Below the pieces are notes generated by a model. It did no database searches and was not told where the DNA came from. It was given only the letters and a program-made list of their open reading frames with translations. A program made the position numbers and the translations under genes. This document shows, piece by piece, positions 10,280 through 20,372 of a stretch of 64,000 nucleotides of DNA. This DNA is from Poteriospumella lacustris (Eukaryota > Sar > Chrysophyceae > Chromulinales > Dinobryaceae), in assembly GCA_008000375.1 (NCBI GenBank), contig SMOI01000023.1, forward strand, positions 146,122 through 210,121, read 5' to 3'. The first letter of the stretch is position 1; every line of letters starts with the position of its first letter.

Positions 10280-11817
10280 TAGGAGTCCTCTTTCTTCTCA
10301 CCATCACCGAACTATATCGGTTGGTGGTGTCCACATAATCATTTGATTCGTTTTCTACGTCATTTTCTATGTTCGGTCTTCATTGGTTTGCCCGCGTATT
10401 TGTTCCTTGTTCGTTTCTCCTCGTTGTCCTTTCTCTTTCTCTTGCTCTTTCTCTCTCTCTCCCTCTCGCCCTCTCTCGTCTACCCATGTCCACTTGTTGG
10501 GGTGACAATCTGCTATAGAGGCCGTTTTCATTTTGGATACGGCTGGCGTTGGTGAGATTGTTTGATGAGAACGATTCTGAAGATGTCAAAGTTGTTCATC
10601 ATCCTTCTTTCGTCAGTGCAGCCGGTTCCTATGGTATTCGTCTTCGTCTGACGGTTGCATATGTCGCTACTGCGGTGCATCTGTCTGCTTCTTTCTGCCT
10701 CTGTCTGCACCCCCTACTCTCCTCCCTCCGCCCCCCTCCCCTGATTCTTGCTTGCGATCTCATTGTCGGTCGTTCGCAGGTGTGCTACGTTTGGAGTTGT
10801 TCCTATTCGCTCGCGTTTGGGCGAAATCGATTTTTGGTATTGATATTGTACGTTGTGCTAGTCATTCGTATTCGTTTTCTAGGGGCACGTTCATCCCTGT
10901 TCGGTACATGCCTATTGTGAACCTTTCAAAAGCGTGTTTGATGAGGCTATGCCTGTTACGAGTTCACCGTGTTTTATTTACCTGCGCCATTGTTCATTGG
11001 TCATTCATTATTATCGTCTCTGTTTCTAAGCAATGCCTTTGGTCGTTCATTGTACCAATGTAAACTGCTGAGATGTTTCCTCTGTCTCATCCATCACTAT
11101 GTACTGCTTCTCGTGGCCGCAAGGAGCTTGTCTTTCTTCCCTCTCTGTCTCACGGATCTATCGCTTTTGGTCTCCTCTCGCTCATCAATAGTAGTTGTCG
11201 TCTCCTCTTGCGTTTGTTGTTTGCTTTTTGCTGTCGATGTCCCCTCGTCTTTGTTCTCCCAGTCCCCGCTCGCCTACCTTCAGCGCCGTCAAAGCCTACG
11301 AAGGACGATGATGCTAAATGCTAAATGCTTCATCTGTGATGTTCTCATGTTATACGCTATCTGTTAAGAACCACTGTTTACCCTCCCCTTCCCCTTCCCT
11401 GTCCCCCTGTCCCTCACGTCGATTTTCGCCGGGTGTACGATGATCCCCCAATGGCCTTCGAGGCGTCAGTTCCAATGTAAACCACTGTTTAACCATATTT
11501 CTTTCGGAATCGATCAAACCCCTTGGCCCTTCTTCATTTCGCAGATGAAAAATAACACATATTGATATACTAACAGGGAATCGCACGCTTCTGGCTTGTG
11601 TGTGGAGGGGAGGGGGCGCATCTAGAACCGTTACAAAAATACACCCCCGCCTTCATTCGTCAGGTTTGGGGTTCAAAGAAGTCACGAGACATTCATTCTC
11701 TACTTATGGCAACACAATCATACAAATCTCTGACCCAACAAGAAGACCATAAATACACTGGTATTCAAATATTCTCTTGAAATGACAGCCACGGTGCGAT
11801 CAAATAGAGAGTAAACT

Positions 11818-13335
11818 ATGAGTGAATCAACCGTTCAGCAGCATCATCATAATGAGGACAACGCGTCCCATGATGAAGGAACCGAAGTGATCCTTCCCAC
11901 TGGCTGGACATATGGATACGATGAAAGTTATGCCCAGTATTACTATGTTCATTCAGATTCGGGCCATTCTCAATGGGAATATCCAACTCACGTGGACGAC
12001 TTCTACTATACCAACTCACCAACCCATGGCCATGGAGAAACGTCCCCAGCGGAAGGAGAGTACAAAAAGGAGGTTGGAGAGGAAAAGACGGCGAAATCTT
12101 TTGTTGGAAGTGACTATAAGTATGACTGGGGAAGCAAAGATGAGGTTAAAGGTGAATCAAAGGCCGATTACGCTGCCTCTCTCCACGCCGCTCACGCCGA
12201 TTTCAAAGTCGACGGCCCCAGAACTACTGGTATCCATCGCTTGAATCCTATCTCTGCCAGTCATTATTCGATGCAAGGTTACGAAGAGGAGCATGTTGAT
12301 ACGACGCACACCTCGACCGCGACTGCTGCGGTGCAGAGAGCGATCCCAAGGTCACCGTCGTCATCCTCGATTAGCAAAAGCATCTCCTTATCGGAATATG
12401 GATATCATGGCCCCACGGATGGATTAGATCCTGAGATTTTAGCTGCATATGCATCATCCAAACAATCGCCTTTGATGCGAGCAGCTCAACGACGAGGATA
12501 CAATGTGGGCTCATCGTTTCGAATGGAACCCTTCTCGCCGAGTCGTCATCACACGAGTAGCAAATTGCAATGGGAATCAACCTCACCATCATTTGAAGAT
12601 CATCCCTATTCTCCAGCAGAATCATATTCGTATGGTTTACCCAGCCGTGCCAGTGGTGACTATCATCACCCTCATCATCAAGAAGCAGTAGAAGTTGAAT
12701 GGTATGGTTCGGACGACGATGACGACCACGGTGGTGGTGAGGAGGATCCAACCGTGCCAACAGAAGCGATGAAGGATCATCCTCGTGAACCTTCTACGGA
12801 GGACGCAACCCATGAAGATACCATTGAACATGCCACCGCCACCTCCTCCTCGTCAAAGAAACCCAAAGTATCCATGTTACGTGGAGGTACCAATCAAGAT
12901 TATGAAAACATGGCTCGTTTGTATCGTCTGCAACGACCGTACGCGGATCCCCATTATGACGCAGCCTGTGTACTCTGTTATCAAAACTTTGCGGAGGATG
13001 TGTTTTTCCCCTGTGAACACCATTGTGTGTGTCGGAAGTGTATTTATGCGGAGAAAATCTGTGAAGAACGGATGTTACACAAGTTTCCCGATGGGTATAT
13101 CAATTGTTCCTTATGTGCGGCGATTATCAAACGAATTGTACCGTTGAATGGTGGACGAGAAGTCGATGAGTATTGGGCATGGGTATTGGAAGAACGACCG
13201 GAATTACCGCGTGAATTTCTACGGAATTTCAAACATAGCGCCGGTGTGATAGAAGCGGTCTATGTCTCCGATGCCTTCAAACGAGCGCATGGATTACCCG
13301 TCGATGGCGACGGGAAATCATGCCACGTGTCGTGA
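11818..13335 (+). CDS. WW domain and C-terminal RING-type zinc finger protein
   Basis: A single exon of 505 residues with ATG at 11818. A WW domain lies at about residues 26-60 (GWTYGYDES, then YYYV, then SQWEYP; both signature Trp and the Pro are present). The middle is Ser/His/acidic and low in complexity. A RING-like cluster lies at about 383-438: CVLC, PCEHHCVCRKC, then INCSLC about 25 residues later. The RING suggests a ubiquitin ligase, with the WW domain binding Pro-rich substrates; function and substrates are inferred. The last zinc ligands precede a well-formed tail containing DEYWAWVLEERPEL. The gene ends 29 bp from the stop of the opposing BTB-like gene, so the two 3' UTRs must overlap. 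I assign no ortholog. Confidence 0.85.
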   Translation: MSESTVQQHHHNEDNASHDEGTEVILPTGWTYGYDESYAQYYYVHSDSGHSQWEYPTHVDDFYYTNSPTHGHGETSPAEGEYKKEVGEEKTAKSFVGSDYKYDWGSKDEVKGESKADYAASLHAAHADFKVDGPRTTGIHRLNPISASHYSMQGYEEEHVDTTHTSTATAAVQRAIPRSPSSSSISKSISLSEYGYHGPTDGLDPEILAAYASSKQSPLMRAAQRRGYNVGSSFRMEPFSPSRHHTSSKLQWESTSPSFEDHPYSPAESYSYGLPSRASGDYHHPHHQEAVEVEWYGSDDDDDHGGGEEDPTVPTEAMKDHPREPSTEDATHEDTIEHATATSSSSKKPKVSMLRGGTNQDYENMARLYRLQRPYADPHYDAACVLCYQNFAEDVFFPCEHHCVCRKCIYAEKICEERMLHKFPDGYINCSLCAAIIKRIVPLNGGREVDEYWAWVLEERPELPREFLRNFKHSAGVIEAVYVSDAFKRAHGLPVDGDGKSCHVS

Positions 13336-13364
13336 ACGAAGGCAAGCGGGGGGTTGGTTGGCTT

Positions 13365-15695
13365 CTACGCGTATTCACGATCAACGCCGGTGGACACATC
13401 TGCCGTAAGCATGCCATAGCTGTGTTGGCCATGGAAGGTACCAGAGGAAGACATTTGAGCCGACGAGGCTCCATCGGACGTCGAGGTCACAGCCGGTGCG
13501 TATGCGTAACGAATGAGATCCGCGGCCGCCGTCGGCGGGAAGATATCAGCCGCTTCCGGTGTCCATAAGACACGAAATTCGGCGCGTTTCATCATTGACG
13601 TGAGATCGTGTACGGAGCGAATGATACCCTTGCATGCACGCGTAATTTCAGGCAATTCAATCAACGCCTTGGCCATTTCCCAGAACATGCGTTTGTCCGT
13701 CACCGTCAACCATTTCTTGGCTTCCTGTGCAAACAATTCATCGGGATCGCACCAGACAGCCATGTCCTGTGGCTCTTGAACCCAGAACGGTTCCGCTACA
13801 TCCCCAATGATTTGATGACTCATCGAGGAAGTCGTCGACGAAGAGGTCGTATGCATGGGTTGCTGTTGGATGGAAGGCAATTGCTGTGGTAATGGTGGAG
13901 GCAGTGGATAATAATACGCACCAGAGGGAGTAGTATCGCCAAAGGCCACCTTAGGAGAAGTTGGGGGTTGCATCGCCAATGGTATATGGGTCGTGGTACC
14001 GTTGAGACTATTGCCACTGGATGGCAAGCGTGGACTCGATGGGGGTGGTTTATTGTCGATATTCGTCGCCCGATTGTTGTTCGTGGCGTTGTTGGGGAGG
14101 GGATACGCATGACCTCGAGCATGAGCAGGTGTACGTTCCATCACCATGGCGGTGGCCGCGGTTGTAGCTGTTCCATAGAGACTGCCATTGGTCGCTGCAG
14201 TGTTGTCAAAGGCGACACGTACTTTGGAATACCCAACACTTCCTGGACTCTCCAGAATGGATCCATTCACAATGGTCGGTGCTGGATTCGATCCCTTGCG
14301 AAAGATACAAATACGCATACCCGCCAAGATACTGGGATTGGTTCGCCAATGATACTGTTGAATCGCCTTCGCCAGCTTTTGCATGTGTGCATCGATTTGG
14401 GCAGCGTATTCCATGATCAAGTCTTCCACTTCCCAAATCACGCTACATAGAAGTGAAGGTGGTGAGTAAATGGCAGCGGTTTCTTGCGATGCAATGACGA
14501 AGCACTCACCTCAGACGCGTCCAACAATAATTCCATTCACCACGAAGAATGGCACGACCTTCATGAAGAGATTCCAGAAACGCAGCGGCTTCAAACGGGC
14601 TCGGTTCGACAAGAACAATCGAATCTCGCCAGAGGACATGGGGTTGTGTCGCAATGGTCATGGTGGTCGATGCACTGGATTGACTCAACGCTTGTGTCTC
14701 TTGTTCGGTCAACAAGTTATGAAAGTATCCCGATCGCATTTTCAAGACATCGACGGCACATAAGATAATCACCGAATCGGTGGATGATTGCAAACGGACT
14801 TCTACCGCCGAGTTGGGTGACAATTTCGATACGTTGGGTGCGACGATACGACTCTCCCCCATATAAGGCTTGACAGGTGGTTGTGAACCATGTTGACCAC
14901 CAAAGGCATTCATCATGGCAATGCCTTCCATCGCCAACGATTCGGATAAAGCCATCGACGATGAATGATCATGATGATTCAGACGAGCCTTTTGAGTGGG
15001 TACAGGTGAGAAGCGTTCGATGGGCTGGGATGATGAAGGTTTGCTACCAAAGGCTTTTGGTTGGGTGAATCCAGTCGAAGACTGCTGCTTGCTTCGATTA
15101 CCCTCTGGTTGTATGTCCAAGAGAGGTTCCGGTTGGGCATTGAAGAAAGCTGGTGCGTCTTCGTCGCTGCTGTCGTTCCCGTGCAAGAATTGCTGCGCTT
15201 TGGCATTTGGTGCCTTGTTCAAGGATACTTTCTTTCGAGCCTCCATTTGCGATGCAGTTGATCGTGAAGCAGTAATGGATTGATCAGATGACGTATGACG
15301 GAGCCCATTGCTGCGCTGCCCAATGGTCAAATTGTCGGCACCCGATGGATTGGCACGACCTTTGGAATGGTTGCTGCTGTCTTCACCGGCGGTGGGGACC
15401 CGCTGCTGCTGCTGCTGGACATTGGAAGCCGTTCGTTTCTCAAATACCCACGATAGAGGCGAGTTTCTTCCACACCCTGTTGTAAGAGATCGTAATCAAC
15501 AATCGTATGCGAAGCGACATTAAATGGAGAAGATATACCTTTCTCATCACACAGCTGTGTTTGAAATTGTGCTTTAGATGAGTGACTCGTTCCAGCATTG
15601 CTTTTCATTTGGGAAACTTGGCTGCAATCGTCGAAAGTGCTGAATTTGCTGGGAACTGGTTGTCCTTGGGCATTTCCTGGCCAACGAGGGAACAT
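13365..15695 (-). CDS. BTB/POZ-like protein, three exons
   Basis: ATG at 15695, TAG at 13365-13367. Exon 2 is 14510-15315 and exon 3 is 13365-14442. The 67-nt intron 14443-14509 is clear (CTGAG|GTGAGT ... TATGTAG|C) and restores the frame as WTRLSVIWEVEDL. For intron 1 the best fit is 15316-15386 (donor GTGAAG, acceptor GGGCAG, phase 0), giving exon 1 15387-15695 and about 730 residues. A GTATTT donor near 15451 with acceptor GACAG is also in frame, so that junction is uncertain. Residues about 270-395 look BTB-like: a strand run VIILCAVDV, KMRSGYFHNLL, then PSPFEAAAFLESLHEG and a helical tail. BTB domains dimerise and often bind cullin-3; that role is inferred. The remainder is Ser/Pro-rich, with an unrecognised helical C-terminal module (about 585-685). 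Confidence 0.72.
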
Positions 15696-16239
15696 GATTG
15701 TAGAGCTTGTGCGATTAGAGTGAATGAATGTGTTTGAAAAGCAAAGAAAGGTCGGCAACAGTTGATTGTTTGACTACAATCGACATACGCTGAAAAATGA
15801 GGTCAAATGATGGTCGTTTTCCAACGTGGGCTAAGCATTGGGATTCATTTGACTTACTTTCGTGTCTCCTCATCGATCACGATCGTGTGAAGCGAAAATA
15901 TGTTTTGTCTTCAATCGTTTTCATGTGATTCAGGATATCTATTAGCGTCGATGGCACGATGGCAACGGGTCCCTGTGGTAAATCGGTCCAACATAGTGCG
16001 AGACTTGAGTTCGCCAGTTCGCCTCCGTTCAGACTGCTGGGGAGCTGGGGAGACGCAGTTTCCCCAGCGATGCCAGCTTCAGGGTCATCGTCATCGTCAT
16101 CATGCGCACTGGCCAGCATCGGCACAAATATCGGCGATCCGATCCGATCGAATCCATGTGTAAACTGGCAGAAGCATTCCCTTTAGATTCAAAAGAAGAA
16201 GTTTCTTGACATTTTCTCAAAGAAAACAAGTGAAAAAAG
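15696..16239. promoter_or_regulatory. Divergent intergenic region, BTB-like gene and COMMD4
   Basis: 544 bp between two outward-reading start codons, so it should contain both promoters. It includes a 10-bp palindrome CACGATCGTG at 15878-15887. I see no convincing TATA box or other gene. Confidence 0.5.
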
Positions 16240-17069
16240 ATGAGATTTCGCTTCTGTGGTGACTTGGATTGCCCTGACTGGGTTCTTGCCGAAATCAACA
16301 CGTTGTCCAAAATGGTGAGTAGAAGTCATCTGGTCTTGTAAGGCAACAGCAGTCTTATCATAGTTTATTTTTGTATAGTCGTCAGTGCGATTGCGCATTT
16401 TGGTCTCCCAGATCATTGGTTTCTGCCTCGTCGGTCAGCTCAACTACGAAAAGGTACACCAGACTCAGGTGAATCATTCATTGCCTTTGTCGCTTATCAC
16501 TCATGTATGGATTATTAGATATTAAAAATTGCCGAAGACAATGCTGATGGTTTATCGGACATCAAGGTCAGTTAAATCTGCTGCCTTCTGTTGTACGAGC
16601 TCTTTGGGTGACGTTGTTTGCCAATGTTTTTTGTCACAAGGGTGCTATTGCTGCTGTCCATTTTATGATCACCAGCGCAGCCAAGTATGATGTTGAAGAC
16701 AAAGTCCTTATCCAAGAAATCCAACAGCTCGGTCTTCCCAAGGAAAACTCCGAGACGGTTGCGAAGCAATACAGAGAAAACAAAGATGCTTTGCGTGACC
16801 AATTAGAAGCGACCAGCTATCGTATTTCGAAATTAGTAGATTGCAGTTGGCGTGCTGACCAAATATTAGCGGTGGCAGGTGGAGAATCAGGGGGTAACAT
16901 TGTGTCAGAAAAGGTCGTCAGCTTAAAGCTGTCGGTCGATAGTCAACCGGGCATCACAAGTGGTGGAAAAGTGGACAGCGTATCCTTTGAAGTGTCACCA
17001 GAGAATTTAGATCTTCTCATTCTGGAGTTATCCCAAGCACAACAGATGATGAATGATATCAATGCCTAA
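16240..17069 (+). CDS. COMMD4: COMM domain-containing protein 4 (COMMD4), four exons
   Basis: Exons 16240-16314, 16379-16453, 16519-16566 and 16641-17069, all in phase 0, give 208 residues (human COMMD4 is about 200). The first exon reads [19 protein letters not shown], essentially the family N-terminus. Exon 2 ends ...LNYEK and exon 3 begins ILKIAEDN, matching the conserved YEKILKL junction, which decides the GTACAC donor. Exon 4 carries [17 protein letters not shown] and a C-terminal COMM domain ending [13 protein letters not shown]. Introns are 64, 65 and 74 nt. COMMD proteins form the hetero-decameric Commander complex, which with the CCC/retriever parts recycles endosomal membrane proteins; that is family knowledge. 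It is convergent with the PRPP synthetase gene, 274 bp apart. Confidence 0.95.
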
Positions 17070-17343
17070 CGTACACGTCCTTGGTGGATTCGATTGGATT
17101 CGATTGACTTTTCTTCTGTTGTTGTTGTGTATCGCGTTACAAGTGTAGGATCAATGAAGACACATTGCGACCAATGCATCTTTGCGACATTCATCAAACT
17201 ACTTTTGTACGGCACACGAACACACGTGTTATTCATAAACCAAGATTCTATTGAATATCTTTACAAACACGTGAAAAATTGTACTCTGTTTTGTTTTGCT
17301 AGGTGCTTCCACCAGTGCGGTGACATCGACGAATGCGGAACGT

Positions 17344-18617
17344 TTACTCCTCTTCCTCGAAGACTTCATCTTCATTGATCACGCTACGGAAGTGCTCCGT
17401 AAGAATCACATTGGCCAAGAACTTTGCGACGGACACTTGATGAATCTTGGGGGAAGCATTCTTCGGCAACGGTAACGAGTCGGTGACAACGACTTTCGTC
17501 ACCGGCGAGCGATCAATGAACTCCATTGCGTGATCCGTAAACAAACCATGCGAAGCAGCAATGTAAATGTTCTTCGCACCGGCTTCCTTAATACGATGAG
17601 ACAGGGATTGTACAGTTCCGGCACTATCAACCATATCGTCAACAATGATCACATCGCCATTCTCGACCTCCAACTACACAAGGAAAACAACCACGAGAAC
17701 ACGTAAAATCACAGTCAAATCACAGTCATAGTATGAACGTGATGTATACCATTCAAACTTACATGATTGAAGGTCTTGAGTTGTTCAGCATCAGCAGGAC
17801 CAGATCCAGTATCCATGGAAAAGAACGCCACCAACTTGACATCCTTCTTGTAATGCTTTTGCAATTGCATTTGATACTTGCGGGCTTTGTTGAAGCATTC
17901 GGCATTGGGAGCAACGACAGTGATGGGATGATTCAACGAAAGTTCATGTGTGAAATAGTTGATGAAAAGGTCGGTAGAAATGATGGTCTCGACCGGAACG
18001 GTGTTATCAAAGAAGGATGACTCCAAGCCCTGTCCAGGTCGTTGCAAGTCGACCGTAATAACCTGATCCACGCCCATTTCTTGCAACATCGCAGCAAAAT
18101 CACCAGCTCCCGACCACAAGAAACGAGAGTTATGCTTGGTAGAGATAGCATTACCACGGCGATGGTGCTTGTATCCGAAATAAGGGATAACAGCAATAAC
18201 CCGGCGAACGTTGGATCGTCTTGCACACGAAACCATCAGTAGCAATTCCATAATGGAATCATTAACTGGTGCAGAGCAAGTCTGGACAATGAAGACATCA
18301 TTTCCGCGAATGTTGTCATTGATTTGAACAGAGACTTCACCATCGGCAAATCGGGAAACCGAGGCATTGCATAGAGGAACTTTGACTTCCTTTGCAATTT
18401 TCTCCGCCAGTTCCTTGTGAGCTGTGCCGGAAATGATGGTCATATTATCCAGCGTCACATGGGGATGAGGATGCGCTTGGACCTTCTTCGGTTGCGACCG
18501 GGTATTGTGAGCACGGAAGGAAGGCTGGTGAATGATTTTATCTTCCTCACAATGAGCCAATCTAAACCCGAAAGCGCATGGCAGAGAAAATGCGGCGAGT
18601 GATCTTCGAGCAAACAT
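17344..18617 (-). CDS. Ribose-phosphate pyrophosphokinase (PRPP synthetase), two exons
   Basis: Exon 1 is 17763-18617 (ATG at 18617) and exon 2 is 17344-17673. The 89-nt intron has donor CAT|GTAAGT and acceptor TGTAG|TTG. The product is 394 residues. It makes 5-phosphoribosyl-1-pyrophosphate from ribose 5-phosphate and ATP for purine, pyrimidine and NAD synthesis. Residues from about 58 match the family: ISGTAHKELAEKIA, SRFADGEVSVQI, VFIVQTCSAPVND and, in exon 2, the PRPP-binding loop VDDMVDSAGT. The ATP-side segment reads YFGYKHHRRG...ISTKHNSRFLW rather than the classical GYARQDRK form, so this is a divergent class. The first 57 residues (MFARRSLAAFSLPCAFGF...) are extra and could be an organellar targeting signal or a longer cytosolic form with a second start at Met59. 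Confidence 0.92.
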
Positions 18618-18788
18618 GATGAAATACTGGACTTCAAACAGAGATATATGAACTGTTGTACAGGAGATTCGGTCAACGCCAACAAGGTTCTTCTGAATAG
18701 AATCACGCAACAACAATTGCACACGTCTTCCCAATCACAATGGTTCAATGAAACCAATGTTGCATACTTCTCACAGTAAGTATAGAAG

Positions 18789-18797
18789 TATAAAAGG
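18789..18797 (+). promoter_or_regulatory. TATA-like box (TATAAAAGG)
   Basis: A consensus-quality TATAAAAGG lies 172 bp upstream of the PRPP synthetase ATG but points the other way, towards the 46-codon frame at 18852. It may drive a short transcript or be chance. Confidence 0.3.
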
Positions 18798-18851
18798 ACG
18801 CAGGAACGCCTTCCACCACACAAGTTTTTCGACAAGAACAAGACATTGGAC

Positions 18852-18992
18852 ATGCAGGTTATTTTCACATGCGTCCGCCCGGCGTCGGTTGCGGCGGACT
18901 CGACTGGCTGGGATGCTCTCCCAGATGCCTACAATCCTAGACCTACATACGCTGTAAGCTGTAACACAGTACCGTTTATTGGCGCCCGGTAG
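18852..18992 (+). CDS. Possible small protein of 46 residues (weak)
   Basis: An ATG at 18852, 55 bp after the TATA-like box, opens a frame to TAG at 18990-18992 starting MQVIFTCVRPASVAADS. A GTAAGC site at 18949-18954 could be a splice donor instead. No family is recognised. The only support is the promoter-like sequence upstream; chance is quite possible. Confidence 0.15.
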   Translation: MQVIFTCVRPASVAADSTGWDALPDAYNPRPTYAVSCNTVPFIGAR

Positions 18993-20084
18993 CCTACGAT
19001 ATCAATGATCGATCATATGACGATCGATATTCAATGAAAATCTGGAAGACTTTGTCGACCCTGTACCGTTCCTCCTAATTGCAACGATGCAAACGTCCAC
19101 CAACGTCAAGGGTCTCGAGTCAGTTGAGGACGAAGCCCGACGGACGACTATCGCTCAGACAGAGAACCCCATACTCTAAATCTTAGTTTTGATTGTACAG
19201 TAATTAAAATCCAAGTCCACTATTAAATTGAGGAAGTAGGAGATGCAAAAAGGTTTGGGCTGCTTGAGCTCGGCACGAGCAAAAGCACTTGTGCGATCGG
19301 ACATGTCATCATGCTGATGGGTAACCCCAACCCCACCGCATATTTCGGGGATGCGCTCTCGATTCGAGGCGAAGCAGACTGTCATGCCTTGAAAGATCTG
19401 GAAAATGCGAGGCGGTTGAGCTGGGGACTGACAGCAATCTTCAAGTGCTTGCCAGCGAAAACCTATAAAAACGCAACAGAACAGGCACGATCAACACGAA
19501 ACACAACACTAAAAGACTCCAGATGAAGGTGATTCTTCATCATTAATGTCATTCCATGAAAATTGAGGGTGAGTTATGAATGTATCTCTTCGAGAGTAAT
19601 CGCCGTTGAGTTACCAAAACAAGTTTGGCCGTCAAATAACTTTTCAACGTGAATGATTACCACCTTAGATTATAATTGTGACAGTTTGCTCGAGTTGAAA
19701 GGACAAGCCCTCCAACCGTCTTCGCGCACAATAAATCTGAAGGCTTTGCTAAAGAGTTGCCTCTCAGCAGCCACTTTCTGGCCCGTCATTCGGCGAATTT
19801 CCCCAGGCATACCAGAGACATCTTATGAGCACATGGAACCATGTGACTCAAGAGCTCTAACCCGTGATTGACGCTTCGAAGAGAACAATTCATAACTGAT
19901 TTCGATCGTCACGATTGCGATCCAAAGACAGAGGTATCAGCCTGTCAGCTGGCAGAGAGACAGCGGGCATGTGTGGATGAGAAAGGCTGCGGGACATGCT
20001 TCTTCGTACACCACTTTCAGCCCTCTTTGGCCCTAAGCTGAGGAGTGTGTGCACTTGAGGATTGAGGACTCTTTTTCAGTTTTT

Positions 20085-20170
20085 GTGACAGACTTACGCC
20101 TGCTGTAAGAGGCAGCCGTGTCACAAGTCACTGGGTGAGGGGACACTCTCCCAGTCTTCCTCTTTTTTTT
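20085..20170 (+). ncRNA. Candidate structured RNA: two hairpins then T8
   Basis: GTGACA (20085-20090) pairs with TGTCAC (20119-20124), with an inner CTTAC/GTAAG stem. A second stem ACTGGG/CCCAGT (20130-20155) follows, and then eight T at 20163-20170, as in a Pol III terminator. It is about 200 bp upstream of the RBR-like ATG and may simply lie in that gene's promoter or leader. No known RNA family is recognised. Confidence 0.2.
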
Positions 20171-20372
20171 CCCGCTTCCCTTCTCTCAAGGTGCCTTGGA
20201 TTGCTAGGAGAAGCTGGCTGGTTGTTTGGTTGTTGGGGTAGCGAAGAAACTGAGCGAAAATAAATTACGACCCAACTCCCAGCACATTCTATTTTGATTC
20301 TCGTTACGGTTGATACCAGCCCATTTTTCTATCATTTTTTAAGTTATCGAAGTCACCGAATAATTATTGACG

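Larger units (their letters stand above)
9892..11817. other. Pyrimidine-rich intergenic stretch, no supported gene
   Basis: About 1.9 kb between the stop of the giant membrane protein and the WW-RING start. The + strand is rich in CT runs (10003-10032, 10431-10480, 11376-11415). It contains a GTTGCT/GCTGCT repeat at 9911-9949 and a run of 12 G at 10268-10279. Several frames of 70-130 codons are open, but they follow the CT-rich composition, use non-ATG starts and show no domain. The sequence ccactgttta occurs twice (near 11368 and 11480). Likely a long 3' flank plus the next promoter. Confidence 0.6.
18618..20372. other. 1.75-kb divergent intergenic region, PRPP synthetase and RBR-like gene
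   Basis: No confident protein gene. It holds a TATA-like box at 18789-18797 with a 46-codon frame downstream, a 12-bp palindrome ATGATCGATCAT at 19005-19016, and two consecutive hairpins followed by a T8 run at 20085-20170. Other open frames are short and featureless. Promoters for both flanking genes must lie here. Confidence 0.5.

Noticed and set aside
19271-19280. CGGCACGAG, identical to a common cDNA-library adaptor sequence
   Set aside because: Nine bases without a vector junction or poly(A) nearby; a chance match in genomic DNA.
20025-20090. Loose resemblance to the 5' part of U2 snRNA (TTTGGCCCTAAGCTGAGG)
   Set aside because: U2 is very highly conserved and the branch-point pairing GTAGTA is absent.
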